This document shows positions 34,624-43,309 of a stretch of 64,000 bases of DNA, piece by piece. This DNA is from Microbacterium sp. zg-B185 (GTDB taxonomy: Bacteria; Actinomycetota; Actinomycetes; Actinomycetales; Microbacteriaceae). The translations under genes and the position numbers were made by a program. Numbering within the stretch: the stretch's first letter is position 1; each line of letters begins with the position of its first letter. The DNA lies in the NCBI RefSeq assembly GCF_030246885.1, contig NZ_CP126739.1, positions 434,001-498,000 of the forward strand, written 5' to 3'. Under the pieces are notes generated by a model. It was given only the letters and a program-made list of their open reading frames with translations. It was not told the DNA's origin and ran no database searches.

Positions 34624-34656
34624 GTGACGCATCGGTGACACCTTCCGCATTAGCCT
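34624..34656 (+). promoter_or_regulatory. SARP-type promoter of the acidic/S8-OmpA operon
   Basis: GTGACGC at 34624 and GTGACAC at 34635 are spaced 11 bases; nine bases separate the second heptamer from TAGCCT at 34651-34656. The heptamers and spacing match the promoter of the SARP gene. The operon's first ATG is at 34678. Confidence 0.65.
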
Positions 34657-34677
34657 CCCGTCAGGTGGTGATGACCG

Positions 34678-35628
34678 ATGAGCATGACCGGCGAGTACGC
34701 CAACTTTTCTGACGACGAACTCGGTTCTGACGCGGAATCGGGCGAATATGGCGACGATGAGTTGTGGATCGATGACCTTGCGGACTCCCTCTACGACGAT
34801 CTCATCGATGAAGACCTCGACGGGATGGGCGAATCATTCGACGGGGATCCGGCGAGCTGTCGGAACGTTCTTCGCTGGACCCTCAAACAGGACTACGCCG
34901 ACATGGCCGACGACCAAATCGCCGATGTCATGAATCGCATGCTCGGCTCGATGACGCCCGCAGAGTCACTCAACTTTGCTGCAGCGCTCAATAGAATTGG
35001 TCGCTCAGCAACCCAAGCCCTATCGGACCCGACCGTGGCATCGATTGCTCGGGTAGCCCTGCCCATCGCGGGCGGCGCGGCGGGCACGGTTATTGGTGGG
35101 CCTATCGGTACCTCGCTCGGAAGCCAACTCGGCACGCTCGCGGCCGGGTCGCTGCGGTCAGCGACAGGTGGACCCGCTACCACCAGCCCCAAGACGATCC
35201 CCGCAACCGCTTCCCCGCGTGCCGCACCGCCGGCGAGCGCGGGCGCCCCCGCTGCTGCGGGTGCGTTTACGTCCACACCGCCAGCGCCGGGCTCCCCGTC
35301 ACCCATTGCCGCCGGATCGGCCGCGGCGGCGCAGGGTCTCGTACTGAGCCAGCAACCCCAAATGTTGCAAGGACTGCTGGCCGCCGCTCTGGGACAGCAA
35401 GGACGCTCAGCGGTCGGAGGGGTCCCAGTGGCACAACTACTGGCCCTGCTCAGCAGTGTGATCGGGCAGGCTGCAGCCGACGCGGACGAACTTCAATACT
35501 TATCCAGCCCGGCCAGTGACGATGAATCGGCGTTGCCGGACGGCACATTTCCCGCTCGGTCGCTCTACACCGGATTGATCGACGCTGACAACATAGAGAT
35601 CACCGAAGCGCTCCAGGAGTTCACATGA
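34678..35628 (+). CDS. Acidic glycine-zipper protein, unknown (316 aa)
   Basis: First gene of the operon. Residues 1-60 are extremely acidic (DDELGSDAESGEYGDDEL, DDLIDEDLDGMGESFDGD). Residues 60-150 hold a helical domain: CRNVLRWTLKQDYADMADDQ, then MTPAESLNFAAALNRIGRSA, then a Gly-rich zipper GGAAGTVIGGPIGTSLGSQL that could insert in a membrane or pack helices. An Ala/Pro/Ser linker (155-215) leads to a second helical part with VAQLLALLSSVIGQAAAD. No signal peptide is seen. I know no function. ATGA overlap couples it to the next gene. Confidence 0.8.
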   Translation: MSMTGEYANFSDDELGSDAESGEYGDDELWIDDLADSLYDDLIDEDLDGMGESFDGDPASCRNVLRWTLKQDYADMADDQIADVMNRMLGSMTPAESLNFAAALNRIGRSATQALSDPTVASIARVALPIAGGAAGTVIGGPIGTSLGSQLGTLAAGSLRSATGGPATTSPKTIPATASPRAAPPASAGAPAAAGAFTSTPPAPGSPSPIAAGSAAAAQGLVLSQQPQMLQGLLAAALGQQGRSAVGGVPVAQLLALLSSVIGQAAADADELQYLSSPASDDESALPDGTFPARSLYTGLIDADNIEITEALQEFT

Positions 35629-36041
35629 GTGCCACGGAACTCGAGGCCGTCCTATCCCTCGCGCAACGCGTACTACCCGATCCGACCCGGTTCGCCGAAA
35701 AGCTGTTCCAGCAGGCCGTCGTGTTATGGGCGGATACCTCTGGGCAGGGCACGCAGCCGGCCTGGCCAGTCCGCACGAAACCCCACCCCGACGACTCTGA
35801 CGGCACTCAGCACACCGTCGTCGATACCGAATTCGATGCAAGTGCATACACCGCCATGTCAGACACGAACCAATTGCTCGCCGCGGCGCTCGGAGGCTGC
35901 GAATGCTGGGGCGCGAACGCCGCCTGCCCCTCCTGTGCTGGGAAGGGCACGTCCGGTTGGACCGTGCCGGATGCAGAGCTCTTTCAACTGTTTGTGAGTC
36001 CCGCCGTCGAACGACTCACTGACACCGACGACACCACTTAG
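35625..36041 (+). CDS. Small protein with CxCWGxxxxCPxCxGKG cluster (138 aa)
   Basis: A 138-residue soluble protein. The N-terminal half is helical (SLAQRVLPDPTRFAEKLFQQ). The centre is the distinctive cluster GCECWGANAACPSCAGKGTS (residues about 90-109), four Cys arranged CxC-x7-CxxC with GKG, as in zinc ribbons of DnaJ type, followed by GWTVPDAELFQLFVSPAVER. It probably binds zinc. Its ATG overlaps the stop of the preceding gene, and CAGGAG lies just before it. The family appears uncharacterised; from the operon it may be an adaptor or assembly factor for the acidic proteins. Confidence 0.8.
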   Translation: MSATELEAVLSLAQRVLPDPTRFAEKLFQQAVVLWADTSGQGTQPAWPVRTKPHPDDSDGTQHTVVDTEFDASAYTAMSDTNQLLAAALGGCECWGANAACPSCAGKGTSGWTVPDAELFQLFVSPAVERLTDTDDTT

Positions 36042-36103
36042 GCGAACAACACCGACTCCGATCGGACCGGCGCAGACGATCGCACAATACGAGGAGAAGC
36101 ATC

Positions 36104-36904
36104 ATGACGACATGGCTCGACGACTTCGATTCCGAAGATCTCGACACCGACGCGGACTACGACAGCGAGGACGTTGACTTCGACAGCGAGGACGCGAGGT
36201 CCGATGCTGCACGGCGCGCCCGGGCGCATCGTCTGGCACTCGCGCGACGCAATCAGATGATCACCGCCCAAAGGGCGCGCTCCACCCGTCGTTCCGCCTC
36301 AGCACTAACGACGCCACGCCAAACCGTCGCGGCAATACGATCACTCGATCTGCAGGCAAAGGTCAGCGCTGACTCCCTACAAAGCGCGCTCGCGCGAGCC
36401 AATCGACGTTCGCAACGGGCCAACTTTTCCGCCGTCGCGGCCGTCGGCGCCGGTCAAATCCTGGATTCGTTCGGCAGCGATCTGGCCGGACACGAATACA
36501 TCCGCGCGGGCCTGCGCACGGCGCCGTTGCTGTTGCTGACTCCAGAACGCAAACGTCGAGGGGTCGAAGGATTCCTGCTCGACCCCCGCGTCATCGGCGT
36601 TGCGGGCGTGGCGGCCGTTGTAGCAGCGGGCAAGCTGCGTCACCGCAACCAAGACGTCGCGTCCATCTCGATCCTGGAGGAGAACACTACGGTCCCGGGA
36701 GCCGGAACGTTCACCGGAATACCCCGCGACAAGAGCGGCGGCGTCGTGAACGGCGTCGTCCCCACTTACCGGTCCTTGAACAGCGCAGTCCTGACCGTCA
36801 CCTCGGACGGCACCTTCAACGCGGTCAATCCCGGCGGCGGCGCCCCGGCGTTCGTAGAGGCCACTGCGGGCGGAAGGACCCAGGTCTTCCGGGTCGACAC
36901 GTAG
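36104..36904 (+). CDS. Acidic-leader protein, unknown (266 aa)
   Basis: The N-terminus is a run of Asp, Glu, Ser and Tyr (WLDDFDSEDLDTDADYDSED), which turns at residue 32 into a basic stretch (RRARAHRLALARRNQMITAQ). A helical region 70-105 follows (AAIRSLDLQAKVSADSLQSA, ARANRRSQRANFSA), then a hydrophobic domain with RAGLRTAPLLLLTPERKRRG and GFLLDPRVIGVAGVAAVVAA, possibly one membrane-active helix. The C-terminal 80 residues look like a beta domain. The acidic-then-basic leader recalls conserved proteins I have seen beside S8 peptidases in other phyla; their role is not known. Confidence 0.8.
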   Translation: MTTWLDDFDSEDLDTDADYDSEDVDFDSEDARSDAARRARAHRLALARRNQMITAQRARSTRRSASALTTPRQTVAAIRSLDLQAKVSADSLQSALARANRRSQRANFSAVAAVGAGQILDSFGSDLAGHEYIRAGLRTAPLLLLTPERKRRGVEGFLLDPRVIGVAGVAAVVAAGKLRHRNQDVASISILEENTTVPGAGTFTGIPRDKSGGVVNGVVPTYRSLNSAVLTVTSDGTFNAVNPGGGAPAFVEATAGGRTQVFRVDT

Positions 36905-36927
36905 CCGGCGACATTCGACACAAAGCA

Positions 36928-39900
36928 ATGGATCCGGCCCTGTGGGAACTGCTCCGCGCTACGGGCAATCCGAATGACGACATCGAGGCGATCATCCGGC
37001 TGGCCCGACCCGGGATCCACATCCCTGGGGTGCGGATCATCTCCCGCTTCGGCCAGGTCGCGACGTGTCGCCTGCCCGCGTCTGCCGTCACCAAGGTTCA
37101 CGCCCACCCCGACGTCATTAGCCTTAAGGCACCGCGTCCCTACCTGCCGGACCTGCCCTCCGATCCCGTCGACGAAGTCTCTGCAGCCGAAGTGCTCCGA
37201 GCAACCGATGTGCGTCGTCTGCCGAACCTGTCGGCAACCGGCGCCGGCATAGTGATAGGCGCGGTCGACTGGGGTATCGACGTCGACGCCGCCTGCTTCC
37301 GGCGGCCGCTGAACCGGGGCAAGGGCCAGTCAGACCCCGGGGGCACCCGCCTCCTCGCGTTCTGGGATCAGCGCGACCGCCACGGTGCCAGCGGAACCGC
37401 TCCGTCACCCTTCGGATATGGCGCAGTCCACAGCCAACGTGAGATCGATATGGCGCTGCGTACAGGTCGCCCTTACGACGCATTGGGATATCACCCATCG
37501 ATAGCGGACCGCGGCACCGGAAGCCACGGCACCCACGTGCTCGATATCGCTGCCGGTAATGGGCTCGGCGGGGCGCCGGTGGGAATCGCACCGGAGGCTG
37601 ATCTGGTCTTCGTGCACCTCGCCGACCGCAACACCGGCGGCCTCGCCAACCTGGGCGACTCAGTAAGACTTCTCGAGGCGGTGGACTTCGTCGCCCGCAC
37701 AGCTGCCGGTCGCCCCTGGGTCGTCAATCTCAGCGTGGGGCGGCACGGGGGGCCCCACGACGGAACAACTTTGACCGAACTCGCGCTCGATTCCCTGCTC
37801 GACCGAACACCGGGATGCATAGCCGTGCAAAGTGCCGGCAATTACCGGCAGGCATTCACGCACACCAGCGGGACGCTGCAGCAGAATCAAACGAGGTCCT
37901 TCGAATTCGTCGTATCGCCACGTGACATGACGGCCAATGAACTGGAAATCTGGTACGACGGCGCCGACGAGTTCATCGTCCACATCGACCCGCCAGGCAG
38001 CACCCGCGCGCCCGGGGTTCGCCTAGGCGAACGCGCCAATCTCACAGCGGAGGGGCGAATCGTCGGCCGCATCTACCACCGCCGCGATCCCAACCAGGCC
38101 AACCACATCGACGCCTTCTTCGATTCCACGGGATTATCGGGGACGTGGAAGGTCACCCTCCACGCGCGCCGCGCCGTGCGTGGACGTTACGACGGCTGGC
38201 TCGAACGCGATGACGCGTGTGGAGACTGCCAGCCGCGCTTCATCCCGCGAGACAACGACCGGACAACAACGACCGGAACCATCGCCAACAGTCACCTACC
38301 GCTCATCACCGGCGCCTACAACGGGCATCAAGCATCCCGCCCGCTAGCGGCCTTCAGCAGCATTGGCCCTACCCTCGACGGCCGCGACAAACCAGACCTC
38401 GCCGCGCCCGGGGTCGGCATCGTAGCCACCAGATCTGCCCCCGCCGGCGCTGTGCGCAACCCCGGAATCTTGGTCCGAAAATCTGGGACCAGTATGGCTG
38501 CGCCCCATGTCACCGGAGCCGTCGCGATTGCCTTGGCTATTTGCGGCGGCACCCTGCCCGCCCGAACCATCCGCGAGCTGGTGTTATCGAGTTGTGTACC
38601 GTCCGCACCCGGCCACGAGATGGGGCTCGGCCACGGCTATCTCGACGTGACAGCGCTCGCCGAAGCTGCGCGGTCGGCCGCCAAGACAGCACGGACAAGG
38701 ACAGTACCCAGCCGTCCCCAACACCAGGAGTCAACCATGACCGATGATGATCTACGTCGCCTTATCGACGACCCAGGAACCGCCTACCGGGAGTTCCTAT
38801 ACCGCCCGGACGGTGATCTCGCCACCTGGATCGGTCGACGTTATGCGACCGTGGCGAAACCCGGCCGCGTCCCCGCTCGTGCCCTGCGTCCTGGCGACGT
38901 GCTGCTCGAGATCGAACTTGGCCGCCCCACCGGCGGGAGGTGCACCCCGCTAGACGATGCGAACATCGACGAGGTGACTCGGCGGTCCCGGCTCCCTCAG
39001 GGCAGGCTCGTCCTGCGCCGCCGCCGGTCGTCAGTCATGCCCAACCGCGACCCGATCGAACCCTTCCCCCCACCATCATCTGCCGATCCCGATCCCGACC
39101 CCGACCCCGACTTCGAGCCCCCCTATGGCGAGTCCGTCTTCGAGATGGAAGCCGAGCTTTCTCCCGGCAATTGGGAGGGCAAGCCTGAGATCGGGTTACC
39201 TCTCGGATCCGAGAACACGTTGTCTATGTTGGATCCCCAGGCGCTCTACGAGAGCTTCTTGAATGGCCGGTCATCTGTCGTCGCTGAATCGCTTGAGGAC
39301 GAGTTTGCGGACGGCGAATCGCCGTTCCACCCACGGGCCCACGACCAGAAGTTCCGAGAGTTCACGTCTCTGTTCCTGGCCGAGACACTCGACGAGATCG
39401 TTCCCCCAGAACTCGAGGCCCATACCGTCGAGTCCGAGTTCGGGGCCGGCTCGTTCGAAACTGAGTCCCAGAGCGACGCCAGTGATTCAGAGGATCAGAC
39501 CACCAGCGAAGCTGATCAAGGTCAGGGTGGGGGCGAGGAGATGCCTCAATTTGCGGAACTCGAGGCTGATGCCGTACTCGCGGAGGCGTTCGCCGATGCG
39601 AGCAGACTTGAAGCGTCCACCGAGTCGCCGGTCGCCCCCGAGTCGCTCGCGCCGACCGAACTGCAGGCCGTCGGCGGTCTGGAGACATTCGAAGCCGTCG
39701 CCTGGCCGACCGCTGCGGCTGAGGTCAGCATGTCACTCCGCCCCCCAGACCCGGCTGCTGAGCGGTGCAGGCGGGCTTGGTTCACAAAGATCCGACAGCT
39801 GGACGCGCTCATTCAGGAAGCGCTCGACGTTGAATACCAGTTGTCATGGCTCGACGCATTCGAGCGGGTGCAGCGAGCGATCGACCTCGGTGAGCGGGAC

Positions 39901-41871
39901 GCAAAGCTATTGACAAACTTTGCCTACTTCGCAACGCAGGCGTATCCGGTGAGCTATTGCCCGATCAAACGTGGTGACGTCAACGAGGCTCGAACCTGGG
40001 CCACGCTCCAACGAGAGGTCCTGGCGCGCCTCGCGGGTATGAGACCTCCCGTCGCGCAAGGTGGGCCCATCGCCTGCGAAGGCCCCCGCGAGAACCGGCC
40101 CGCGGTGCCGCAGGCCGAGGGTGCGCCGAGCGGGATGACCGGCCGGTACGAGTACACGATCGCCGGCCACACTTTGCCAGCCGGGGCCATGGCAGTCAAC
40201 CAGGCCGGACGGCATCTCGAAGTCAGCCTCTCGCCGTTCGTCTACCCCGGCAGCGGATTGGCGGACCGCGAATTGAGGTTCTACGAGTGCGATCTCGACG
40301 CGTCGGGCGTATACCTCGCCGTCAATCGAGAGAATCACGACAAGCGCTTCGTCATTCAGCCACAGCCGGGCGGTGTCCTTGTGCTTGCGCAGCCGAAGGA
40401 GAATACCGGGTTTGCGACGGCTCGCCGCATTGACGCGCGAGCCACGTTGTTCCCGGAAGCGCTCGTCAGCATAAGCGAGTCGCGGGATCCGGGCGGCGTC
40501 CAGCGTGGTCCAATCGCGCGTCTCGTCGAGGCCGCCCACCGCACGGTGACGACGCAACAGCTGGCTCCATTCCTGCTTCAGCAGGAACACCAGCCGCTCG
40601 CAGCGCATCAAGCGAAATTCCTACGCGAACGGTTCCAGTCAACCGAGTGGATGGAGCTACTCCGTTCTGCGATCGCCGCGTCTGGTCATCGTTTCGCCGA
40701 GGTCCGCGGACGGGAGCAGCTTGTCTGGCGGATCGAGGCTTTCGTCAGGGGCGTCGTAAATGACCGCGAGCACGGCGTGGACAAGTCTGACTTCAGGCTC
40801 GCGCGAGCCCTCGTCCGGAGGACGTTGACAGAGACGGTTCTGGCTTACGGGGGACGCAGGCAGAGCAGCCTGGACTGGCTGCAGATGCTTGCGCAGATCA
40901 CGAAGCAGCCGATCGCGGCTCATTCGGTCATCGGTATCAAACCATTGCCGAAGGAACTCGGAACGTATGAGTACGAGATCAGCCTCGATGTTGTCGAAGC
41001 CGCGTTCTTCATAGGTGGTGGTGCAGGGAAGCTGACCGTTCGACAGGTGAAGCCGGACCGGTGGACGAGGCCAATCGAACTGCGCGTCTGGTTCGCCAGC
41101 GCCGGTGGCTTCGTTAAGGTCGGGACTGACTCTTTCAGCGGCCGGGCTACGTCACCGCTGCCCTGGACTCCGCGTGACTTTCTCGGTCGCGTGGAGCGAG
41201 TCAAGGGCGGCGCCGAGGTGTCCGTGGGCGTGTCCGGAGCTGGCCCCAGCGCCGGCTTCTTACATATTTACGGCTCGGAGGCGCTCCCGCCCATGATGGT
41301 CCTCAGCGCGGAGCTCTTTGATACGTCATGGGGCATCGACGATCCCAACCAGAAAAAGCCCGGGTTCGACGTGTGGAAGCTGAAGGCCGAGATCGCGATT
41401 GGGATCCATGGGCTAATGGGTTGGACGAAGGAGATCGATCGACTCCCGATCCGCGACCTGACCGTGGTGCGCCCCGAGATGCTGTACGGCGTCTCCGGCG
41501 GCGGCCAGCGGAGGGCGCATTTCTGCTTTGATAGCGCGCTCCTGACCCCGGCCGCACGACAGAGCCTCCGAGTCTCGGCCGCGAACTGGTTGCCATTCCT
41601 GCGCGACTCACGAAGCAGCCTGTCGATCATCGCGCATGCAGATCAGGCCGGGAAACCCTCCTACAACCAAAAGCTCTCCGACAACCGTGCGCAAAACGTC
41701 CTCCGAGCTTTGCGTGACATCGTGGGCACGGATCTGGCGGTCGGTAAGGCCGAGACGAAGGGGATGGGGGAGAAGGAAGCCACCGGTGGCGGAGTTCGAG
41801 CCGGCGCCAAAGATCGGCGGGTGGAGGTCGCGCTGAATGGATTCACCGTTCTTAGCCTAAACAGCGAATGA
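36928..41871 (+). CDS. Giant S8 serine protease fused to OmpA-like domain (1647 aa)
   Basis: Residues 1-95 look like a propeptide-like domain. Residues 100-590 are a subtilase with catalytic Asp114 (GAVDWGID), His200 (GSHGTHVLD), oxyanion Asn305 (QSAGNY) and Ser522 (SGTSMAAPH), all present. A second unit begins at Met604 (MTDDDLRRLIDDPGTAYREF, with a GDVLLEIELGRP core), followed by a long acidic Pro/Asp linker (DPDPDPDPDF) to about 900, a helical region, two beta-rich domains, and an OmpA-like peptidoglycan-binding fold at 1528-1638 (IIAHADQAG, SDNRAQNVLRALRD, DRRVEVAL). No signal peptide is visible. A ribosome site CAGGAG precedes the internal ATG at 38737, so a 1044-residue shorter product is possible. 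Confidence 0.9.
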   Translation: MDPALWELLRATGNPNDDIEAIIRLARPGIHIPGVRIISRFGQVATCRLPASAVTKVHAHPDVISLKAPRPYLPDLPSDPVDEVSAAEVLRATDVRRLPNLSATGAGIVIGAVDWGIDVDAACFRRPLNRGKGQSDPGGTRLLAFWDQRDRHGASGTAPSPFGYGAVHSQREIDMALRTGRPYDALGYHPSIADRGTGSHGTHVLDIAAGNGLGGAPVGIAPEADLVFVHLADRNTGGLANLGDSVRLLEAVDFVARTAAGRPWVVNLSVGRHGGPHDGTTLTELALDSLLDRTPGCIAVQSAGNYRQAFTHTSGTLQQNQTRSFEFVVSPRDMTANELEIWYDGADEFIVHIDPPGSTRAPGVRLGERANLTAEGRIVGRIYHRRDPNQANHIDAFFDSTGLSGTWKVTLHARRAVRGRYDGWLERDDACGDCQPRFIPRDNDRTTTTGTIANSHLPLITGAYNGHQASRPLAAFSSIGPTLDGRDKPDLAAPGVGIVATRSAPAGAVRNPGILVRKSGTSMAAPHVTGAVAIALAICGGTLPARTIRELVLSSCVPSAPGHEMGLGHGYLDVTALAEAARSAAKTARTRTVPSRPQHQESTMTDDDLRRLIDDPGTAYREFLYRPDGDLATWIGRRYATVAKPGRVPARALRPGDVLLEIELGRPTGGRCTPLDDANIDEVTRRSRLPQGRLVLRRRRSSVMPNRDPIEPFPPPSSADPDPDPDPDFEPPYGESVFEMEAELSPGNWEGKPEIGLPLGSENTLSMLDPQALYESFLNGRSSVVAESLEDEFADGESPFHPRAHDQKFREFTSLFLAETLDEIVPPELEAHTVESEFGAGSFETESQSDASDSEDQTTSEADQGQGGGEEMPQFAELEADAVLAEAFADASRLEASTESPVAPESLAPTELQAVGGLETFEAVAWPTAAAEVSMSLRPPDPAAERCRRAWFTKIRQLDALIQEALDVEYQLSWLDAFERVQRAIDLGERDAKLLTNFAYFATQAYPVSYCPIKRGDVNEARTWATLQREVLARLAGMRPPVAQGGPIACEGPRENRPAVPQAEGAPSGMTGRYEYTIAGHTLPAGAMAVNQAGRHLEVSLSPFVYPGSGLADRELRFYECDLDASGVYLAVNRENHDKRFVIQPQPGGVLVLAQPKENTGFATARRIDARATLFPEALVSISESRDPGGVQRGPIARLVEAAHRTVTTQQLAPFLLQQEHQPLAAHQAKFLRERFQSTEWMELLRSAIAASGHRFAEVRGREQLVWRIEAFVRGVVNDREHGVDKSDFRLARALVRRTLTETVLAYGGRRQSSLDWLQMLAQITKQPIAAHSVIGIKPLPKELGTYEYEISLDVVEAAFFIGGGAGKLTVRQVKPDRWTRPIELRVWFASAGGFVKVGTDSFSGRATSPLPWTPRDFLGRVERVKGGAEVSVGVSGAGPSAGFLHIYGSEALPPMMVLSAELFDTSWGIDDPNQKKPGFDVWKLKAEIAIGIHGLMGWTKEIDRLPIRDLTVVRPEMLYGVSGGGQRRAHFCFDSALLTPAARQSLRVSAANWLPFLRDSRSSLSIIAHADQAGKPSYNQKLSDNRAQNVLRALRDIVGTDLAVGKAETKGMGEKEATGGGVRAGAKDRRVEVALNGFTVLSLNSE

Positions 41872-43144
41872 CTGCAGGGTCTATGCCGATGATTGGTAGT
41901 CGTTCGTGAGCGGAAACGCGCGACCGGTATCCCAGCTCGGGCGTTCGTCCAACAAGCCTGGCTCGTAGATGGGGAACGCGAGATACCGCACGTTCTCGCT
42001 CGGCCCATCGTCAGTGGGGCAGTCACACTTCGTTGAGCTCCGTCCCGCCCCCATGTCCCTGACGCTGCCAGCGGGAAGTGGCGGGGTGAAACAACGGTGT
42101 GGACGAATGAAGAGATCGAGTGCAGTCGAGCGCAGTGTTTGAGAACTCGACGTCCGGGGATCGCGGGCGCGTGGAGGTTTGCGATCGAGTGCAGGCGTGG
42201 TGACGTCCGCACAGCAGGGTTCAAACTCCTCCGTCTCCGCACTTTCAGGGTGGTTTTGGGGACGTTTAGTGAGGTTGAGGGACACTCCGTCCTAATTCGT
42301 GCCTGATCCGGGCCGTACCGACGGCCGCCTTCTTGAACTGTTTGCGCCTTCAGTCTTCAGATCTATCCATATTGCTCAGCTGCGTTTTGCCTGCGTGAGG
42401 AGACCGAGGGACCATGTGACCTCCGTCTCCATCATCGGGACTGGACGAATCGGGCGCTGGGTGTACAATAGTTCCGAAATTTGACCGTCACCGCGATTTG
42501 GAGCCGGATCGACCTCCTTTTCAAGCGGTCTCGGTCCGGCTCTTTCCTCTTGAATCCGTTCAGCCCATCCCAGCCGTGGGCACGCCCGTGGTCAGGGGTT
42601 TTCTCACGCCGACGGTCGTGCTCTGGCGATCCGGGTCAGGCGGACCGAGCCGGATTCGGACGGGTCGACAACGACCGGCGCGGACGCCGGATCCCCTGAC
42701 TCGTGCACGTGCCCGAACTTTGCCCACAGAATCTCGCGCTTGGGTGGGTCGCCCACCGCAGGTGGTCGGTAGGTGGGCACCGCTGTGGTCTCCGCCTCGT
42801 GGGTCGGTGACCGCTGTGCGTTGCGCTCCGGCATGCGTGTACACGTATACCCGAAACGTCCTACACCGGGTGGCGGGATGTGAAGCATCCCGCATCCCCG
42901 GAACTCACAGATTGTCTTCGCTCGACGTCAAGACTTTCAGTCACACATTGCCGCGCGCGGCTCGCAAGACACAAGTACATGAGCGGGGGAGCGTTCACCG
43001 TGGCGCGACGGCCATCGCTGCGCCAGCGGCGAGCGTTTGCAATTTCGCAAAGACGATGTCCGCATCCGATTTTGCCCGAGATCGTTGAGTTCGAGTCCGA
43101 TCGCACGCGGTTGGTTGTCGTTCCATAGAGGGTGGCATCAGCAT
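41872..43144. other. Long non-coding or decayed stretch
   Basis: About 1.27 kb without a convincing gene. Open frames such as 42498-43088 (+) and 42604-42888 (-) lack ribosome sites and read as Arg/Pro-rich frames typical of chance in high-GC DNA. A TACAAT -10-like word is at 42464. At about 42205-42243 a sequence resembling a tRNA 3' end (T loop TTCAAAC, then CGTCTCCGCA) is seen. It may hold what is left of a recombinase region. Confidence 0.45.
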
Positions 43145-43165
43145 GTGTGAACTTATGTGTGAACC
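43145..43165 (+). repeat. Two TGTGTGAAC direct repeats (right arm sites)
   Basis: TGTGTGAAC at 43145 and 43157, 12 bases apart, about 50 bases before repeat B. They match the three repeats at the left end of island 1 and are probably binding sites for the missing integrase. Confidence 0.6.
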
Positions 43166-43228
43166 CGGCCCCGAACTCCCGCAAACGACGCGGATCTCTA
43201 CCGACAAGTCGTTGACTACGGATCAGAA

Positions 43229-43277
43229 GGTTGGGAGTTCGAGTCTCTTCGGGCGCACACTGTGTTGAGACAGTGAT
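43229..43277 (+). repeat. Direct repeat B (junction of islands 1 and 2)
   Basis: An identical copy of the 49-base core of repeat A. The tRNA part begins at TGACTACGG (43213), so only the 3' half from the anticodon arm on is present and no functional tRNA can form. The likeness to copy A continues to 43399. Confidence 0.88.
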
Positions 43278-43286
43278 TGGGGAAAA

Positions 43287-43309
43287 GTGCCGGGAAACCG
43301 GCACTTTTT
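43287..43309 (+). terminator. Copy of the tRNA terminator hairpin
   Basis: GTGCCGG (43287-43293), GAAA loop, CCGGCAC (43298-43304) and five T. It duplicates the hairpin after the tRNA. Confidence 0.75.

Larger units (their letters stand above)
32396..43228 (+). mobile_element. Genomic island 1 in tRNA-Arg (about 10.8 kb)
   Basis: Bounded by repeats A and B of the tRNA-Arg 3' end. Both inner ends carry short direct repeats TGTGTGMAC (three at the left, two at the right), as expected for the arm sites of a tyrosine recombinase. No integrase, excisionase or transfer gene can be seen, so the element is either decayed or was mobilised in trans. Cargo is a SARP regulator and the acidic/S8-OmpA operon. 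By eye the island has more A and T than its flanks. Confidence 0.75.

Noticed and set aside
34678..41871. Phage tail-like particle or contractile injection system
   Set aside because: No sheath, tube, baseplate, tape-measure or AAA+ ATPase gene is present; only the OmpA-like and protease domains gave a superficial likeness.
42498..43088. 196-codon open frame
   Set aside because: No ribosome site, composition typical of a chance frame in high-GC DNA, and it runs toward the island end repeats.
43213..43284. Second tRNA-Arg gene
   Set aside because: Only the part from the anticodon arm to the 3' end is present; the acceptor and D arms are missing, so it is an attachment-site copy.
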